From a virus, in the IMG/VR virus record IMGVR_UViG_3300017971_000200, positions 62,001-126,000 of that record: a DNA stretch of 64,000 nucleotides; one strand, given 5' to 3'. The notes beneath the pieces were generated by a model that did no database searches, was not told the origin of the DNA, and saw only the letters and a program-made list of their open reading frames with translations. How positions within the stretch are numbered: the stretch's first letter is position 1; the number at the start of each line of letters is the position of its first letter. Made by a program: the position numbers and the translations under genes. Below are positions 1 to 4,626 of the stretch, piece by piece.

Positions 1-7
1 ATATATA

Positions 8-36
8 AATATACGAAAAAAATGTAAACTTGTCAA
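8..36 (-). promoter_or_regulatory. Sigma70-type promoter, reads out of the window
   Basis: Minus strand shows TTGACA, 17 bases, then TATATT, preceded by the recurrent AAACAG box. It fires leftwards beyond base 1, just downstream of the tRNA array. Confidence 0.8.
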
Positions 37-56
37 CTGTTTTTTCAGATTTTTTG

Positions 57-128
57 TAGGCCTGCAAGGTAACGATCCTTGTTCTCCCGCTTAAAAGGCG
101 GGTGCTTCACCATTAAAGCTTCAGACCC
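57..128 (-). tRNA. tRNA-Lys(TTT)
   Basis: Cloverleaf on the minus strand with acceptor GGGTCTG/CAGGCCT, anticodon loop CTTTTAA giving TTT, and T-arm loop ATCGTTA instead of the usual TTCGAAT. CCA is not encoded. This is the 3'-most gene of the array. Confidence 0.85.
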
Positions 129-136
129 ATAATTTG

Positions 137-209
137 TGGAGCTACTCGGATTCGAACCGAGAACTCAGGCTTGCAAGGCGAGCGTAGTTCCCATTACTAC
201 CATAGCCCC
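137..209 (-). tRNA. tRNA-Ala(TGC), copy 1
   Basis: Acceptor GGGGCTA/TAGCTCC contains the G3:T70 wobble pair that is the alanine identity element. Loop CTTGCAA gives anticodon TGC and the T-arm is canonical. The anticodon stem has two mismatches in the middle. Confidence 0.85.
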
Positions 210-219
210 ATATCATTTG

Positions 220-292
220 TGGAGACGATCGGAATCGAACCGACCACAGTCTGCTTGCAAGGCAGTCTCGCCCCCTTGGCACATGCGCCCCC
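220..292 (-). tRNA. tRNA-Ala(TGC), copy 2
   Basis: Acceptor GGGGGCG/CGTCTCC again has G3:T70. Loop CTTGCAA gives TGC. The D-arm is reduced to a short GCC/GGC hairpin. It is a second, clearly diverged alanine tRNA with the same anticodon as its neighbour. Confidence 0.75.
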
Positions 293-294
293 AT

Positions 295-343
295 AAAAGA
301 CAATCGTTTTAGGTTATCTCAACTCAAACAACCTTTTTTACTT
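295..343 (-). ncRNA. Structured spacer between tRNAs (nested stems)
   Basis: Minus-strand GACAA/TTGTC encloses AGGTT/AACCT, two nested stems like those in several other spacers of the array. There is no T-arm and no ORF. Role unknown: an RNA-processing element or small structured RNA are both possible. Confidence 0.3.
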
Positions 344-416
344 GTCCGCACAGAGAGAATCGAACTCCCATTTACTGGATATAAGCCAGGTGCTCTACCG
401 TTGAACTATGCGCGGA
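344..416 (-). tRNA. tRNA-Ile(TAT)
   Basis: Acceptor TCCGCGC/GTGCGGA, anticodon loop CTTATAT (TAT), canonical TTCGATT T-loop. It reads the rare ATA codon directly, without needing lysidine modification. Confidence 0.85.
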
Positions 417-418
417 TA

Positions 419-498
419 AATGAACAAGTATTGTATTGGAAAGCGGGCATTAGCCCAACTCCATCATGAAAGGATAACCCAATACTTTCGGCTCATTA
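419..498 (-). ncRNA. GAGCCGAA element A, structured RNA
   Basis: Minus strand starts AATGAGCCGAA and ends TTCATT. An outer AATGA/TCATT stem encloses GTATTGG/CCAATAC and a GGGC-TAAT-GCCC hairpin. The start motif followed by TTATC is shared with the elements at 946-1031 and 1193-1265, so this is a repeated RNA family inside the tRNA array. It is not a tRNA because it has no T-arm or anticodon arm. Confidence 0.45.
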
Positions 499-499
499 G

Positions 500-570
500 C
501 AAGGGCGACAGGAATCGAACCCGCCACACCAGGATTTGGAGTCCCGGTCGTCACCTTGACATACGCCCCT
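500..570 (-). tRNA. tRNA-Trp(CCA)
   Basis: Acceptor AGGGGCG/CGCCCTT with discriminator G, anticodon loop CTCCAAA (CCA), short D-arm, canonical T-loop. Confidence 0.85.
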
Positions 571-578
571 ATAATTTG

Positions 579-661
579 TACCGACACTCGGATTCGAACC
601 GAGACGGGATTTCTCCCACTCGCTTTTGAAACGAGCGTGTCTACCATTCCACCATATCGGC
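579..661 (-). tRNA. tRNA-Leu(CAA)
   Basis: Class II tRNA with a long variable arm. Acceptor GCCGATA/TGTCGGT, anticodon loop TTCAAAA (CAA), T-loop TTCGAAT. Confidence 0.9.
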
Positions 662-665
662 ATAA

Positions 666-767
666 TGTCAAGGATTTTCACTACACAAAAGTTGACATAT
701 CTATGTAGTAAAGGCGTTTTACGTTTGTCGGTCTAAGTCAACCTCGACCTTTCCCACGACCTTGACG
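666..767 (-). ncRNA. Structured spacer RNA (nested stems)
   Basis: About 100 bases without an ORF. Minus strand GTCAAGG/CCTTGAC encloses GTTGAC/GTCAAC, the same outer-plus-inner stem plan seen in other spacers of the array. Function unknown. Confidence 0.35.
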
Positions 768-775
768 TACCTTAG

Positions 776-858
776 TAGCACTGGAGAGATTCGAACTCTC
801 ATGTATGTTTCAACCGCCGGGTTTAAGCCGACTGCGTATGCCATTCCGCCACAGTGCC
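776..858 (-). tRNA. tRNA-Leu(TAA)
   Basis: Class II tRNA with long variable arm, acceptor GGCACTG/CAGTGCT, anticodon loop CTTAAAC (TAA), canonical T-arm. Confidence 0.9.
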
Positions 859-868
859 ATATATTTTG

Positions 869-941
869 TAGCACCACCCGGATTCGAACCGAGATCTGTG
901 GGGCGAAAACCCACTATCCTAAACCATTAGACGATGATGCC
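869..941 (-). tRNA. tRNA-Glu(TTC), copy 1
   Basis: Acceptor GGCATCA/TGGTGCT, anticodon stem GTGGG/CCCAC with loop TTTTCGC (TTC), canonical T-arm. Confidence 0.88.
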
Positions 942-945
942 ATAT

Positions 946-1031
946 AATGAGCAAATAGTTGTCAAGGAATAACCCCGAAGGGCTATTGGATTCGAACCAA
1001 TTTAACCGATAACCTTAACATTCGGCTCATT
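946..1031 (-). ncRNA. GAGCCGAA element B, structured RNA
   Basis: Outer stem AATGAGC/GCTCATT (7 bp) and inner stem TGTTAAGG/CCTTGACA (8 bp with one G-T). Inside are an isolated tRNA-like T-arm (ATTGG-TTCGAAT-CCAAT) and a CCC-TTCG-GGG hairpin. It shares the AATGAGCCGAA start and a following TTATC with elements at 419-498 and 1193-1265. The T-arm sits in the middle rather than next to the 3' acceptor strand, so it is not an ordinary tRNA. Confidence 0.5.
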
Positions 1032-1033
1032 TG

Positions 1034-1108
1034 TCGGGATAGACGGATTCGAACCGCCGATCCCATGCTCCCAAAGCATGTGCGTTAGCCAGACTACGCT
1101 ATATCCCG
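1034..1108 (-). tRNA. tRNA-Pro(TGG), copy 1
   Basis: Acceptor CGGGATA/TATCCCG with C1-G72 typical of proline, anticodon loop TTTGGGA (TGG), canonical T-arm. Confidence 0.9.
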
Positions 1109-1115
1109 ATAAAAG

Positions 1116-1187
1116 TCTGAGCGGCTGGGCTCGAACCAGCGCGTTCCCGGTTCCAAGCCGGGGTTCTTCCAACTGAACTACGCCCAG
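1116..1187 (-). tRNA. tRNA-Pro(TGG), copy 2
   Basis: Acceptor CTGGGCG/CGCTCAG, perfect anticodon stem CCCGG/CCGGG with loop CTTGGAA (TGG). Same anticodon as the adjacent gene but diverged in every arm. Confidence 0.8.
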
Positions 1188-1192
1188 ATAAT

Positions 1193-1265
1193 AAAACGAA
1201 CAAGAGTGACCAACGAGTTTTGTTCTTTTTGACAGGAAAGATAATCGTCAATCTTCGGCTCGTTT
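1193..1265 (-). ncRNA. GAGCCGAA element C, structured RNA
   Basis: Starts AAACGAGCCGAA and ends TTCGTTTT. Outer AAACGA/TCGTTT stem, inner GATTGACGA/TCGTTGGTC stem (9 bp with wobbles). TTATC follows the inner strand as in elements A and B. Third member of the family. Confidence 0.45.
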
Positions 1266-1267
1266 AG

Positions 1268-1340
1268 AGTACCATATCGGATTCGAACCGATACCACCGA
1301 CTTGGAAGGACGGAATGCTACCGTTAAACACCAATGGTAC
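1268..1340 (-). tRNA. tRNA-Gly(TCC)
   Basis: Acceptor GTACCAT/ATGGTAC, anticodon loop CTTCCAA (TCC), canonical T-arm with discriminator T. Confidence 0.85.
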
Positions 1341-1347
1341 ATAAAAG

Positions 1348-1419
1348 TTGCGGGAGTGAGAATTGAACTCACGTGGCTCGGCTTATGAAACCGAGTGGGC
1401 GACCAACAGCCTTCCCACA
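1348..1419 (-). tRNA. tRNA-Met(CAT), probably elongator
   Basis: Loop TTCATAA gives anticodon CAT. Acceptor TGTGGGA/TCCCGCA has a paired first position (T1-A72), unlike the mismatched 1:72 of initiator tRNA, so elongator Met is favoured. An Ile(k2C) reading cannot be excluded. Confidence 0.8.
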
Positions 1420-1425
1420 ATAAAA

Positions 1426-1586
1426 GTGCTCCGTTAAGGATTCGAACCTCGTTTAGTTATACCATGCTACACCTTGGCCCAGGACTTTGGTATAACCTAC
1501 TCTTTCATCTTAGTGAACTGACTTGAATCAGTGTAGTAACTCAAGACTTCATTCTAAAACTATTAGACCATCTTCTAACCGGAACA
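1426..1586 (-). ncRNA. Large tRNA-like ornate RNA 1
   Basis: 161-base RNA with a tRNA-like top half: acceptor TGTTCCG/CGGAGCA and a GAGG-TTCGAAT-CCTT T-arm. The rest is not a cloverleaf. It has a TTAGA/TCTAA arm with a GG-containing loop in the D position and a long stepped hairpin ending in CTTGA/TCAAG with a 14-base loop. A 9-bp GTTATACCA/TGGTATAAC arm lies directly before the T-arm. The 14-base loop contains CTACAC, exactly complementary to GTGTAG in the last arm, so a kissing interaction is possible. No anticodon can be assigned. Confidence 0.5.
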
Positions 1587-1593
1587 TATAAGG

Positions 1594-1734
1594 CTGCCTG
1601 AGGCCGGAATCGAACCGGCTTGAAAACCCATTTCGTACTTTGTGGTTTTCTTTAGCGACCCCAGCGATTCTGTCTCAGTTAGTACGAACCAAAACATATT
1701 CTTTTCTGGGCGCCCCACTCCAGTGGGCTCGGGC
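1594..1734 (-). ncRNA. Large tRNA-like ornate RNA 2
   Basis: 141-base RNA with acceptor GCCCGAG/CTCAGGC (one mismatch) and a perfect GCCGG-TTCGATT-CCGGC T-arm. Hairpins are CCCACT/AGTGGG, CCAGAA/TTTTGG and GAAAACC/GGGTTTTC with a 14-base loop. That loop contains GTACGAA, which can pair with TTCGTAC upstream to form a pseudoknot. No usable anticodon loop is seen. It lies directly beside the similar RNA at 1426-1586. Confidence 0.5.
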
Positions 1735-1740
1735 GTTTAG

Positions 1741-1822
1741 TACCTTCGGAGAGATTCGAACTCTCATGTCCTTTGGACGCTGGTTTCTAAAACCAGTGTG
1801 TATGCCGTTCCACCACGAAGGC
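1741..1822 (-). tRNA. tRNA-Leu(TAG)
   Basis: Class II tRNA, acceptor GCCTTCG/CGAAGGT, anticodon stem CTGGT/ACCAG with loop TTTAGAA (TAG). Confidence 0.9.
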
Positions 1823-1828
1823 AAATAG

Positions 1829-1902
1829 TGCGGGAAGTAGGTTTTGTATCCTACAACTTCGGGCTTACTCACCCGATGTTTTTTCTCTTAAACTATTCCC
1901 AC
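1829..1902 (-). tRNA. Aberrant tRNA-like gene, anticodon uncertain
   Basis: tRNA-length (74 bases) cloverleaf with acceptor GTGGGAA/TTCCCGC and D-stem GTTT/AAAC. The anticodon stem TCGGG/CCCGA carries an 8-base loop TGAGTAAG. The T-stem GTAGG/CCTAC has a loop without TTC (ATACAAAA). A sister gene at 3427-3499 shares GGGAATAGTTTAA and CCTACTTCCC. It may be a degenerate or specialised tRNA. Confidence 0.45.
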
Positions 1903-1905
1903 TTG

Positions 1906-1980
1906 TGATGTCGACGGGATTCGAACCCGCATTTACCAGATTGAAAGTCTGGTGTCCTACTCCATTTAGACGACGACATC
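1906..1980 (-). tRNA. tRNA-Glu(TTC), copy 2
   Basis: Acceptor GATGTCG/CGACATC, anticodon stem CCAGA/TCTGG with loop CTTTCAA (TTC). Second Glu isoacceptor, unlike the copy at 869-941. Confidence 0.85.
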
Positions 1981-1986
1981 AATTTG

Positions 1987-2058
1987 AGCTACCTACAGGA
2001 ATCGAACCCGTAACTTGGGCTTACAAAACCCTTGTTTTCCCAGTTAAACTAAGGCAGC
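1987..2058 (-). tRNA. tRNA-Thr(TGT)
   Basis: Acceptor GCTGCCT/AGGTAGC, discriminator T, anticodon loop TTTGTAA (TGT). Confidence 0.87.
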
Positions 2059-2067
2059 ATTCATTTG

Positions 2068-2140
2068 AGCTCCCGATCGGCATCGAACCGATACCACCAA
2101 CTTACCAAGCTGGTATTCTATCCAATTAAACTACAGGAGC
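2068..2140 (-). tRNA. tRNA-Thr(GGT)
   Basis: Acceptor GCTCCTG/CGGGAGC, anticodon stem CCAGC/GTTGG with loop TTGGTAA (GGT). Confidence 0.88.
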
Positions 2141-2147
2141 AACTCAG

Positions 2148-2221
2148 GGTGATCGTCGGGATTCGAACCCGAACCAGCCGAGTCACAATCGACTATGCTC
2201 ACCATTTACACCACGATCACC
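2148..2221 (-). tRNA. tRNA-His(GTG)
   Basis: Anticodon loop TTGTGAC (GTG). The extra G-1 opposite discriminator C, which marks tRNA-His, is encoded. Confidence 0.92.
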
Positions 2222-2228
2222 ATATAAG

Positions 2229-2302
2229 CGAGACCGAAGGGATTCGAACCCTCAGCTACCGGATAGACAGTCCGGTGTGTTGACCAATTACACCACGGCC
2301 CC
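2229..2302 (-). tRNA. tRNA-Asp(GTC)
   Basis: Acceptor GGGGCCG/CGGTCTC, discriminator G, anticodon stem CCGGA/TCCGG with loop CTGTCTA (GTC). Confidence 0.92.
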
Positions 2303-2362
2303 AAATGAACCAAACTCCATTATCATCCGCACGGTTAGTCGGCTTGATCAATTTCATTTGGT
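2303..2362 (-). ncRNA. Structured spacer RNA
   Basis: Sixty bases without an ORF. Minus-strand ends CAAATGAA and TTCATTTG are perfectly complementary and enclose CCGACTAACCGTGCGG. Another of the self-paired inserts in the array. Confidence 0.35.
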
Positions 2363-2366
2363 TTAG

Positions 2367-2438
2367 CTTCTCCAATAGGATTCGAACCTATATCTCCGCC
2401 CCGATTGGGCAGTGTCCTTTCCTTTAGACGATAGAGAA
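2367..2438 (-). tRNA. tRNA with non-standard anticodon loop (CAATCGG)
   Basis: Good acceptor (TTCTCTA/TGGAGAA), D-arm and T-arm (ATAGG-TTCGAAT-CCTAT). The anticodon stem CTGCC/GGCGG holds loop CAATCGG, with A instead of the near-universal T at position 33 and formal anticodon ATC. It may be a decayed gene, an edited tRNA or a different register. Confidence 0.5.
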
Positions 2439-2536
2439 AACGAAACAAAGTGATCAACTTTATATTTCGCCGTGGATAGGAAAGTGATCAGCTCTCCAGC
2501 CCCACTATACCATTGGCATATAAAACCAATGATGTT
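2439..2536 (-). ncRNA. Structured spacer, function unknown
   Basis: No ORF. Contains an ATTGG/CCAAT hairpin and two TGATCAC blocks that can pair through the TGATCA palindrome. Confidence 0.25.
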
Positions 2537-2537
2537 G

Positions 2538-2608
2538 CTGACCCACATGGATTCGAACCATGAACTTCTGATTCAAAGTCAGAGATGTTACCATTACACC
2601 ATGAGCCA
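2538..2608 (-). tRNA. tRNA-Gln(TTG)
   Basis: Acceptor TGGCTCA/TGGGTCA, anticodon stem TCTGA/TCAGA with loop CTTTGAA (TTG), discriminator G. Confidence 0.9.
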
Positions 2609-2611
2609 ATA

Positions 2612-2706
2612 TAAAAAGAATCTCGATATGTTGTGTTAAGTTCCTCATAGGGCAGACGTAACTCCTAAACAACATATCAGCCGTTCTGCTACTCATTGAT
2701 TCTTTT
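2612..2706 (-). ncRNA. Long nested-stem spacer RNA
   Basis: Minus strand AAAAGAATC/GATTCTTTT (9 bp) encloses GATATGTTGT/ACAACATATC (10 bp), which encloses a third imperfect stem. This is the strongest fold among the spacers and has no tRNA features. It could be a processing substrate or a stable small RNA. Confidence 0.45.
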
Positions 2707-2785
2707 GTCCGCGCGGTTGGAATCGAACCAACGTGTAACCTACTACTCTTTCTACGCCTTATCAGAGCGAGGAGATACGCGCGGA
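2707..2785 (-). ncRNA. tRNA-like RNA with 8-bp acceptor, no anticodon arm
   Basis: 79 bases with an 8-bp TCCGCGCG/CGCGCGGA end stem and a GTTGG-TTCGATT-CCAAC T-arm. The middle forms CTCT/AGAG with a 14-base loop instead of D and anticodon arms. The loop size matches the RNAs at 1426-1734. Confidence 0.45.
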
Positions 2786-2795
2786 TATTTTTTCG

Positions 2796-2868
2796 TACTC
2801 TCGGCCGGATTCGAACCGACATTGTTGGTTTCGTAGACCAAAGTCCTATCCTATTGAACGACGAGAGC
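2796..2868 (-). tRNA. tRNA-Arg(ACG)
   Basis: Acceptor GCTCTCG/CGAGAGT, anticodon stem TTGGT/ACCAA with loop CTACGAA (ACG). A34 would need deamination to inosine by host TadA to read CGN fully. Confidence 0.9.
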
Positions 2869-2874
2869 ATATTA

Positions 2875-3060
2875 GCTTCACGAGTGAGATTCGAACTCAT
2901 TGTCTCAGTCGGGCACTTAACCGCATCGACAGTTTAACTTGTCCAACTCTTATCCGGAAAAGAGTAGAAACGTTCATGTTTCGCGAGAACATTACTAAGT
3001 TTCCAGAGGAACTCACCGAAGAAAGTGAGCGACGATTCACCACATCGTCCAGTCGTGAAA
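2875..3060 (-). ncRNA. Large tRNA-like ornate RNA 3
   Basis: 186-base segment with complementary ends TTTCACGA/TCGTGAAG and a TGAG-TTCGAAT-CTCA T-arm next to the 3' end. Between them are successive perfect hairpins: GACGAT/ATCGTC, CTCAC/GTGAG, TTCC/GGAA, ATGTT/AACAT, ACTCTT/AAGAGT and GTCG/CGAC. No anticodon and no tag ORF were found, and it lacks the GGGG start of tmRNA. Confidence 0.45.
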
Positions 3061-3169
3061 TATATTGTCTTAGCAGACAAGGAGCGTTCGGCATCGTCCT
3101 ACTCTATCCTTTTCCCCTTATTTATGTTACCAGCCACTAATGAGTGTCAGGTGGGTAAGTCTACCATTG
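3061..3169 (-). other. Non-coding spacer in tRNA array
   Basis: No ORF or tRNA. Contains a TTGTCT-GCTA-AGACAA hairpin and a GGTA/TACC hairpin, otherwise featureless. Confidence 0.3.
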
Positions 3170-3253
3170 TGAGAGCAATAGGATTCGAACCTATACAGCC
3201 GTTAGGCACCGGGTTTACAATCCGGCTCAGCTCACCGTCTCTGAAGTGCTCCC
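3170..3253 (-). tRNA. tRNA-Tyr(GTA)
   Basis: Acceptor GGGAGCA/TGCTCTC, D-stem TCAG/CTGA, loop TTGTAAA (GTA), long class II variable arm as in bacterial tRNA-Tyr. Confidence 0.88.
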
Positions 3254-3346
3254 AAAAATGTGTGTTTCCATTTTGAACTACAACTGTATGACTTATGTCA
3301 GTGTTGCAGGATCGAGAACGTGTACACACCAAACCAAACTCTTAGC
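3254..3346 (-). other. Non-coding spacer in tRNA array
   Basis: No ORF. Small hairpins TGAC-ATAA-GTCA and AATG/CATT. No tRNA signature. Confidence 0.3.
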
Positions 3347-3419
3347 TTACCCGCTCAGATTCGAACTGAGGTCTCACGGCTTAACAGGCCGGCGTTTTAG
3401 ACCGCTAATACTACGGGCA
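3347..3419 (-). tRNA. tRNA-Asn(GTT)
   Basis: Acceptor TGCCCGT/GCGGGTA, anticodon loop CTGTTAA (GTT), canonical CTCAG-TTCGAAT-CTGAG T-arm. Confidence 0.87.
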
Positions 3420-3426
3420 AATATGG

Positions 3427-3499
3427 TATGGGAAGTAGGATTTTCACCCACAACTCCACCCGACTAAAGGCAGTATTTTGTATTTTAAACTATTCCCAT
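3427..3499 (-). tRNA. Aberrant tRNA-like gene, anticodon uncertain
   Basis: First gene after the array promoter. 73 bases, acceptor ATGGGAA/TTCCCAT, D-stem GTTT/AAAT, T-stem GTGGG/CCTAC whose loop TGAAAAT lacks TTC. Loop TTTAGTC would give TAG, but the anticodon stem has two mismatches and there is no class II arm. Sister of 1829-1902. Confidence 0.4.
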
Positions 3500-3547
3500 A
3501 TGTAAATTTTATGTCAAAGAACTTCTATTGTTTCACAACAATACTAT

Positions 3548-3576
3548 AATATACTAAATAATTTTTATCTTGTCAA
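3548..3576 (-). promoter_or_regulatory. Promoter of the tRNA array
   Basis: TTGACA, 17 bases, TATATT on the minus strand, 50 bases upstream of the first tRNA-like gene. Probably drives the whole 3.5 kb array as one precursor. Confidence 0.85.
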
Positions 3577-3604
3577 CTGTTTTTTTACTTTTTTTTAACT
3601 TTTT

Positions 3605-3730
3605 TTATTCACCAAAAATCCAACTAAATAAGGCAAAAAATCCAAACACCTTCAATACCGCAAATAACAACCCTAATGTTACTACCAACATAATAACTCC
3701 AAGTATTCCAGCTATCCAATCAAAAACCAT
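3605..3730 (-). CDS. Small membrane protein, 41 aa
   Basis: Starts at MVFDWIAGIL with GAAAGGA just upstream. An upstream in-frame extension would run through the promoter at 3761-3789 and is not used. Almost the whole protein is one or two hydrophobic segments. It is the only gene between its promoter and the tRNA-array promoter. No family recognised. Confidence 0.6.
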   Translation of the reverse strand: MVFDWIAGILGVIMLVVTLGLLFAVLKVFGFFALFSWIFGE

Positions 3731-3760
3731 TACTTTTCCTTTCTCAATTTTGTATACTAC

Positions 3761-3789
3761 AATATACAAAATATTAGCATACTTGTCAA
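3761..3789 (-). promoter_or_regulatory. Promoter for the 41-aa membrane protein
   Basis: TTGACA-17-TATATT on the minus strand with CAGAAAACAG upstream, directly after the terminator at 3809-3845. Confidence 0.82.
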
Positions 3790-3808
3790 CTGTTTTCTGG
3801 TTTTTTTT

Positions 3809-3845
3809 CAAAAAAAAAACCCGAACTACTTTCATAATTCGGGCT
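3809..3845 (-). terminator. Rho-independent terminator
   Basis: Minus strand CCCGAA/TTCGGG hairpin followed by a run of T residues, 30 bases after the stop of the gene at 3874-4089. Ends the long leftward operon. Confidence 0.85.
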
Positions 3846-3873
3846 TTATATATTCTTTATGAAAGTAGTTTTC

Positions 3874-4089
3874 TTATGGCGCTCCTGCTGTTGGTTGTTC
3901 ATTATTATGATCATCAGCTTTACGGTTGGCTTTTACCCAATAAATAAAATAGCCAACACCTAAGAGCATAGTAATCCCACCAACGGTACCGGGAGCGGCA
4001 AAACCGAGGGCGTTTACCAATAACGCTAAGGCTAACGGTATAATAAATACCGCTAATAATAATCGTATAATAAGTTGTGATTTTTTCAT
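3874..4089 (-). CDS. Two-pass membrane protein, 71 aa
   Basis: Hydrophobic segments near residues 6-30 and 35-52 joined by a Gly/Pro turn, with a hydrophilic KANRKADDH tail. Last gene before the terminator at 3809-3845. The TATTTATA-type motif about 27 bases upstream of the start may be its own promoter. Family not recognised. Confidence 0.75.
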   Translation of the reverse strand: MKKSQLIIRLLLAVFIIPLALALLVNALGFAAPGTVGGITMLLGVGYFIYWVKANRKADDHNNEQPTAGAP

Positions 4090-4113
4090 TGTTCCTACTT
4101 TCTTTTGTTATCT

Positions 4114-4178
4114 AATATAAATATAAACTAAATTTCATTCCATGTTATATATCTTTATACTCGTATATAAATATAAAG
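4114..4178 (-). promoter_or_regulatory. Two ATATTTATA promoter-like boxes
   Basis: ATATTTATA occurs twice on the minus strand upstream of the gene at 3874-4089, the nearer about 27 bases from its ATG. There is no TTGACA box. It is shared with other gene starts that lack the main promoter. Confidence 0.35.
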
Positions 4179-4190
4179 TTCCAAAATTTT

Positions 4191-4403
4191 TCACTTTTTT
4201 TTAAGTTTTTTACATTCACATTCGTATACTTCCATACCACTCCAGCCAGCCCATATCTCTCCGGTATCTTTACATCTATCACAATCATATTCTCTTAAAA
4301 GTTCCCTTGACTTCTTTACATGATATTTGGTTAAACACCACATCCCAAATGCCGTTAAAAAACCAATAAGACATACAATTATTACTCCCTCAGGATTTTC
4401 CAT
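4191..4403 (-). CDS. Membrane-anchored zinc-binding-type protein, 70 aa
   Basis: N-terminal transmembrane helix (about 7-24) and a cytosolic tail with CDRC and CEC pairs, which look like a small metal site. Overlaps the next upstream gene by 14 bases. No named family. Confidence 0.7.
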   Translation of the reverse strand: MENPEGVIIVCLIGFLTAFGMWCLTKYHVKKSRELLREYDCDRCKDTGEIWAGWSGMEVYECECKKLKKK

Positions 4404-4626
4404 TCTCTTGTTCCCTTATAGTATATTCTTCCACTTCTTTCTCAAATAACGCCAGTTCCTCGGCTTCCATGTCATATACACTCTTTCGTTTTGGAAGATT
4501 CGGGCCCGCCATTATCTCTCTCATAAGTTCTAAATATCTCAACCTACCTATAAAACGATCAGCTTTCGCCATGTCGTTGGCTAAACCGTCACTCATTTTA
4601 CAATTACATTTTACACATCTACACAT
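4390..4626 (-). CDS. Cys-rich small protein, 78 aa
   Basis: Begins MCRCVKCNCK, four Cys within ten residues that probably bind zinc, followed by an acidic helical part. Translationally coupled to the glycosyltransferase at 4619. Function unknown. Confidence 0.7.
   Translation of the reverse strand: MCRCVKCNCKMSDGLANDMAKADRFIGRLRYLELMREIMAGPNLPKRKSVYDMEAEELALFEKEVEEYTIREQENGKS

Noticed and set aside
1426-1734. Group I introns in tRNA genes
   Set aside because: Inserts are too short and no P7-like core was found; no exon junction restores a cloverleaf.
2875-3060. tmRNA
   Set aside because: Has a T-arm and paired ends but no GGGG start, no tag ORF and is too short.
2303-3170. GOLLD or ROOL giant RNA
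   Set aside because: Those are several hundred bases long; here the non-coding pieces are separated by ordinary tRNAs.
1829-3440. Glutamine riboswitch motif GGAAGTAGG on the plus strand
   Set aside because: It is the complement of conserved acceptor/T-stem bases of two tRNA-like genes.
420-3467. Many 60-130 aa ORFs on both strands through the tRNA array
   Set aside because: They are shadows of tRNA genes, have repeated tRNA-derived peptides such as GFEP/RTR and no ribosome sites.
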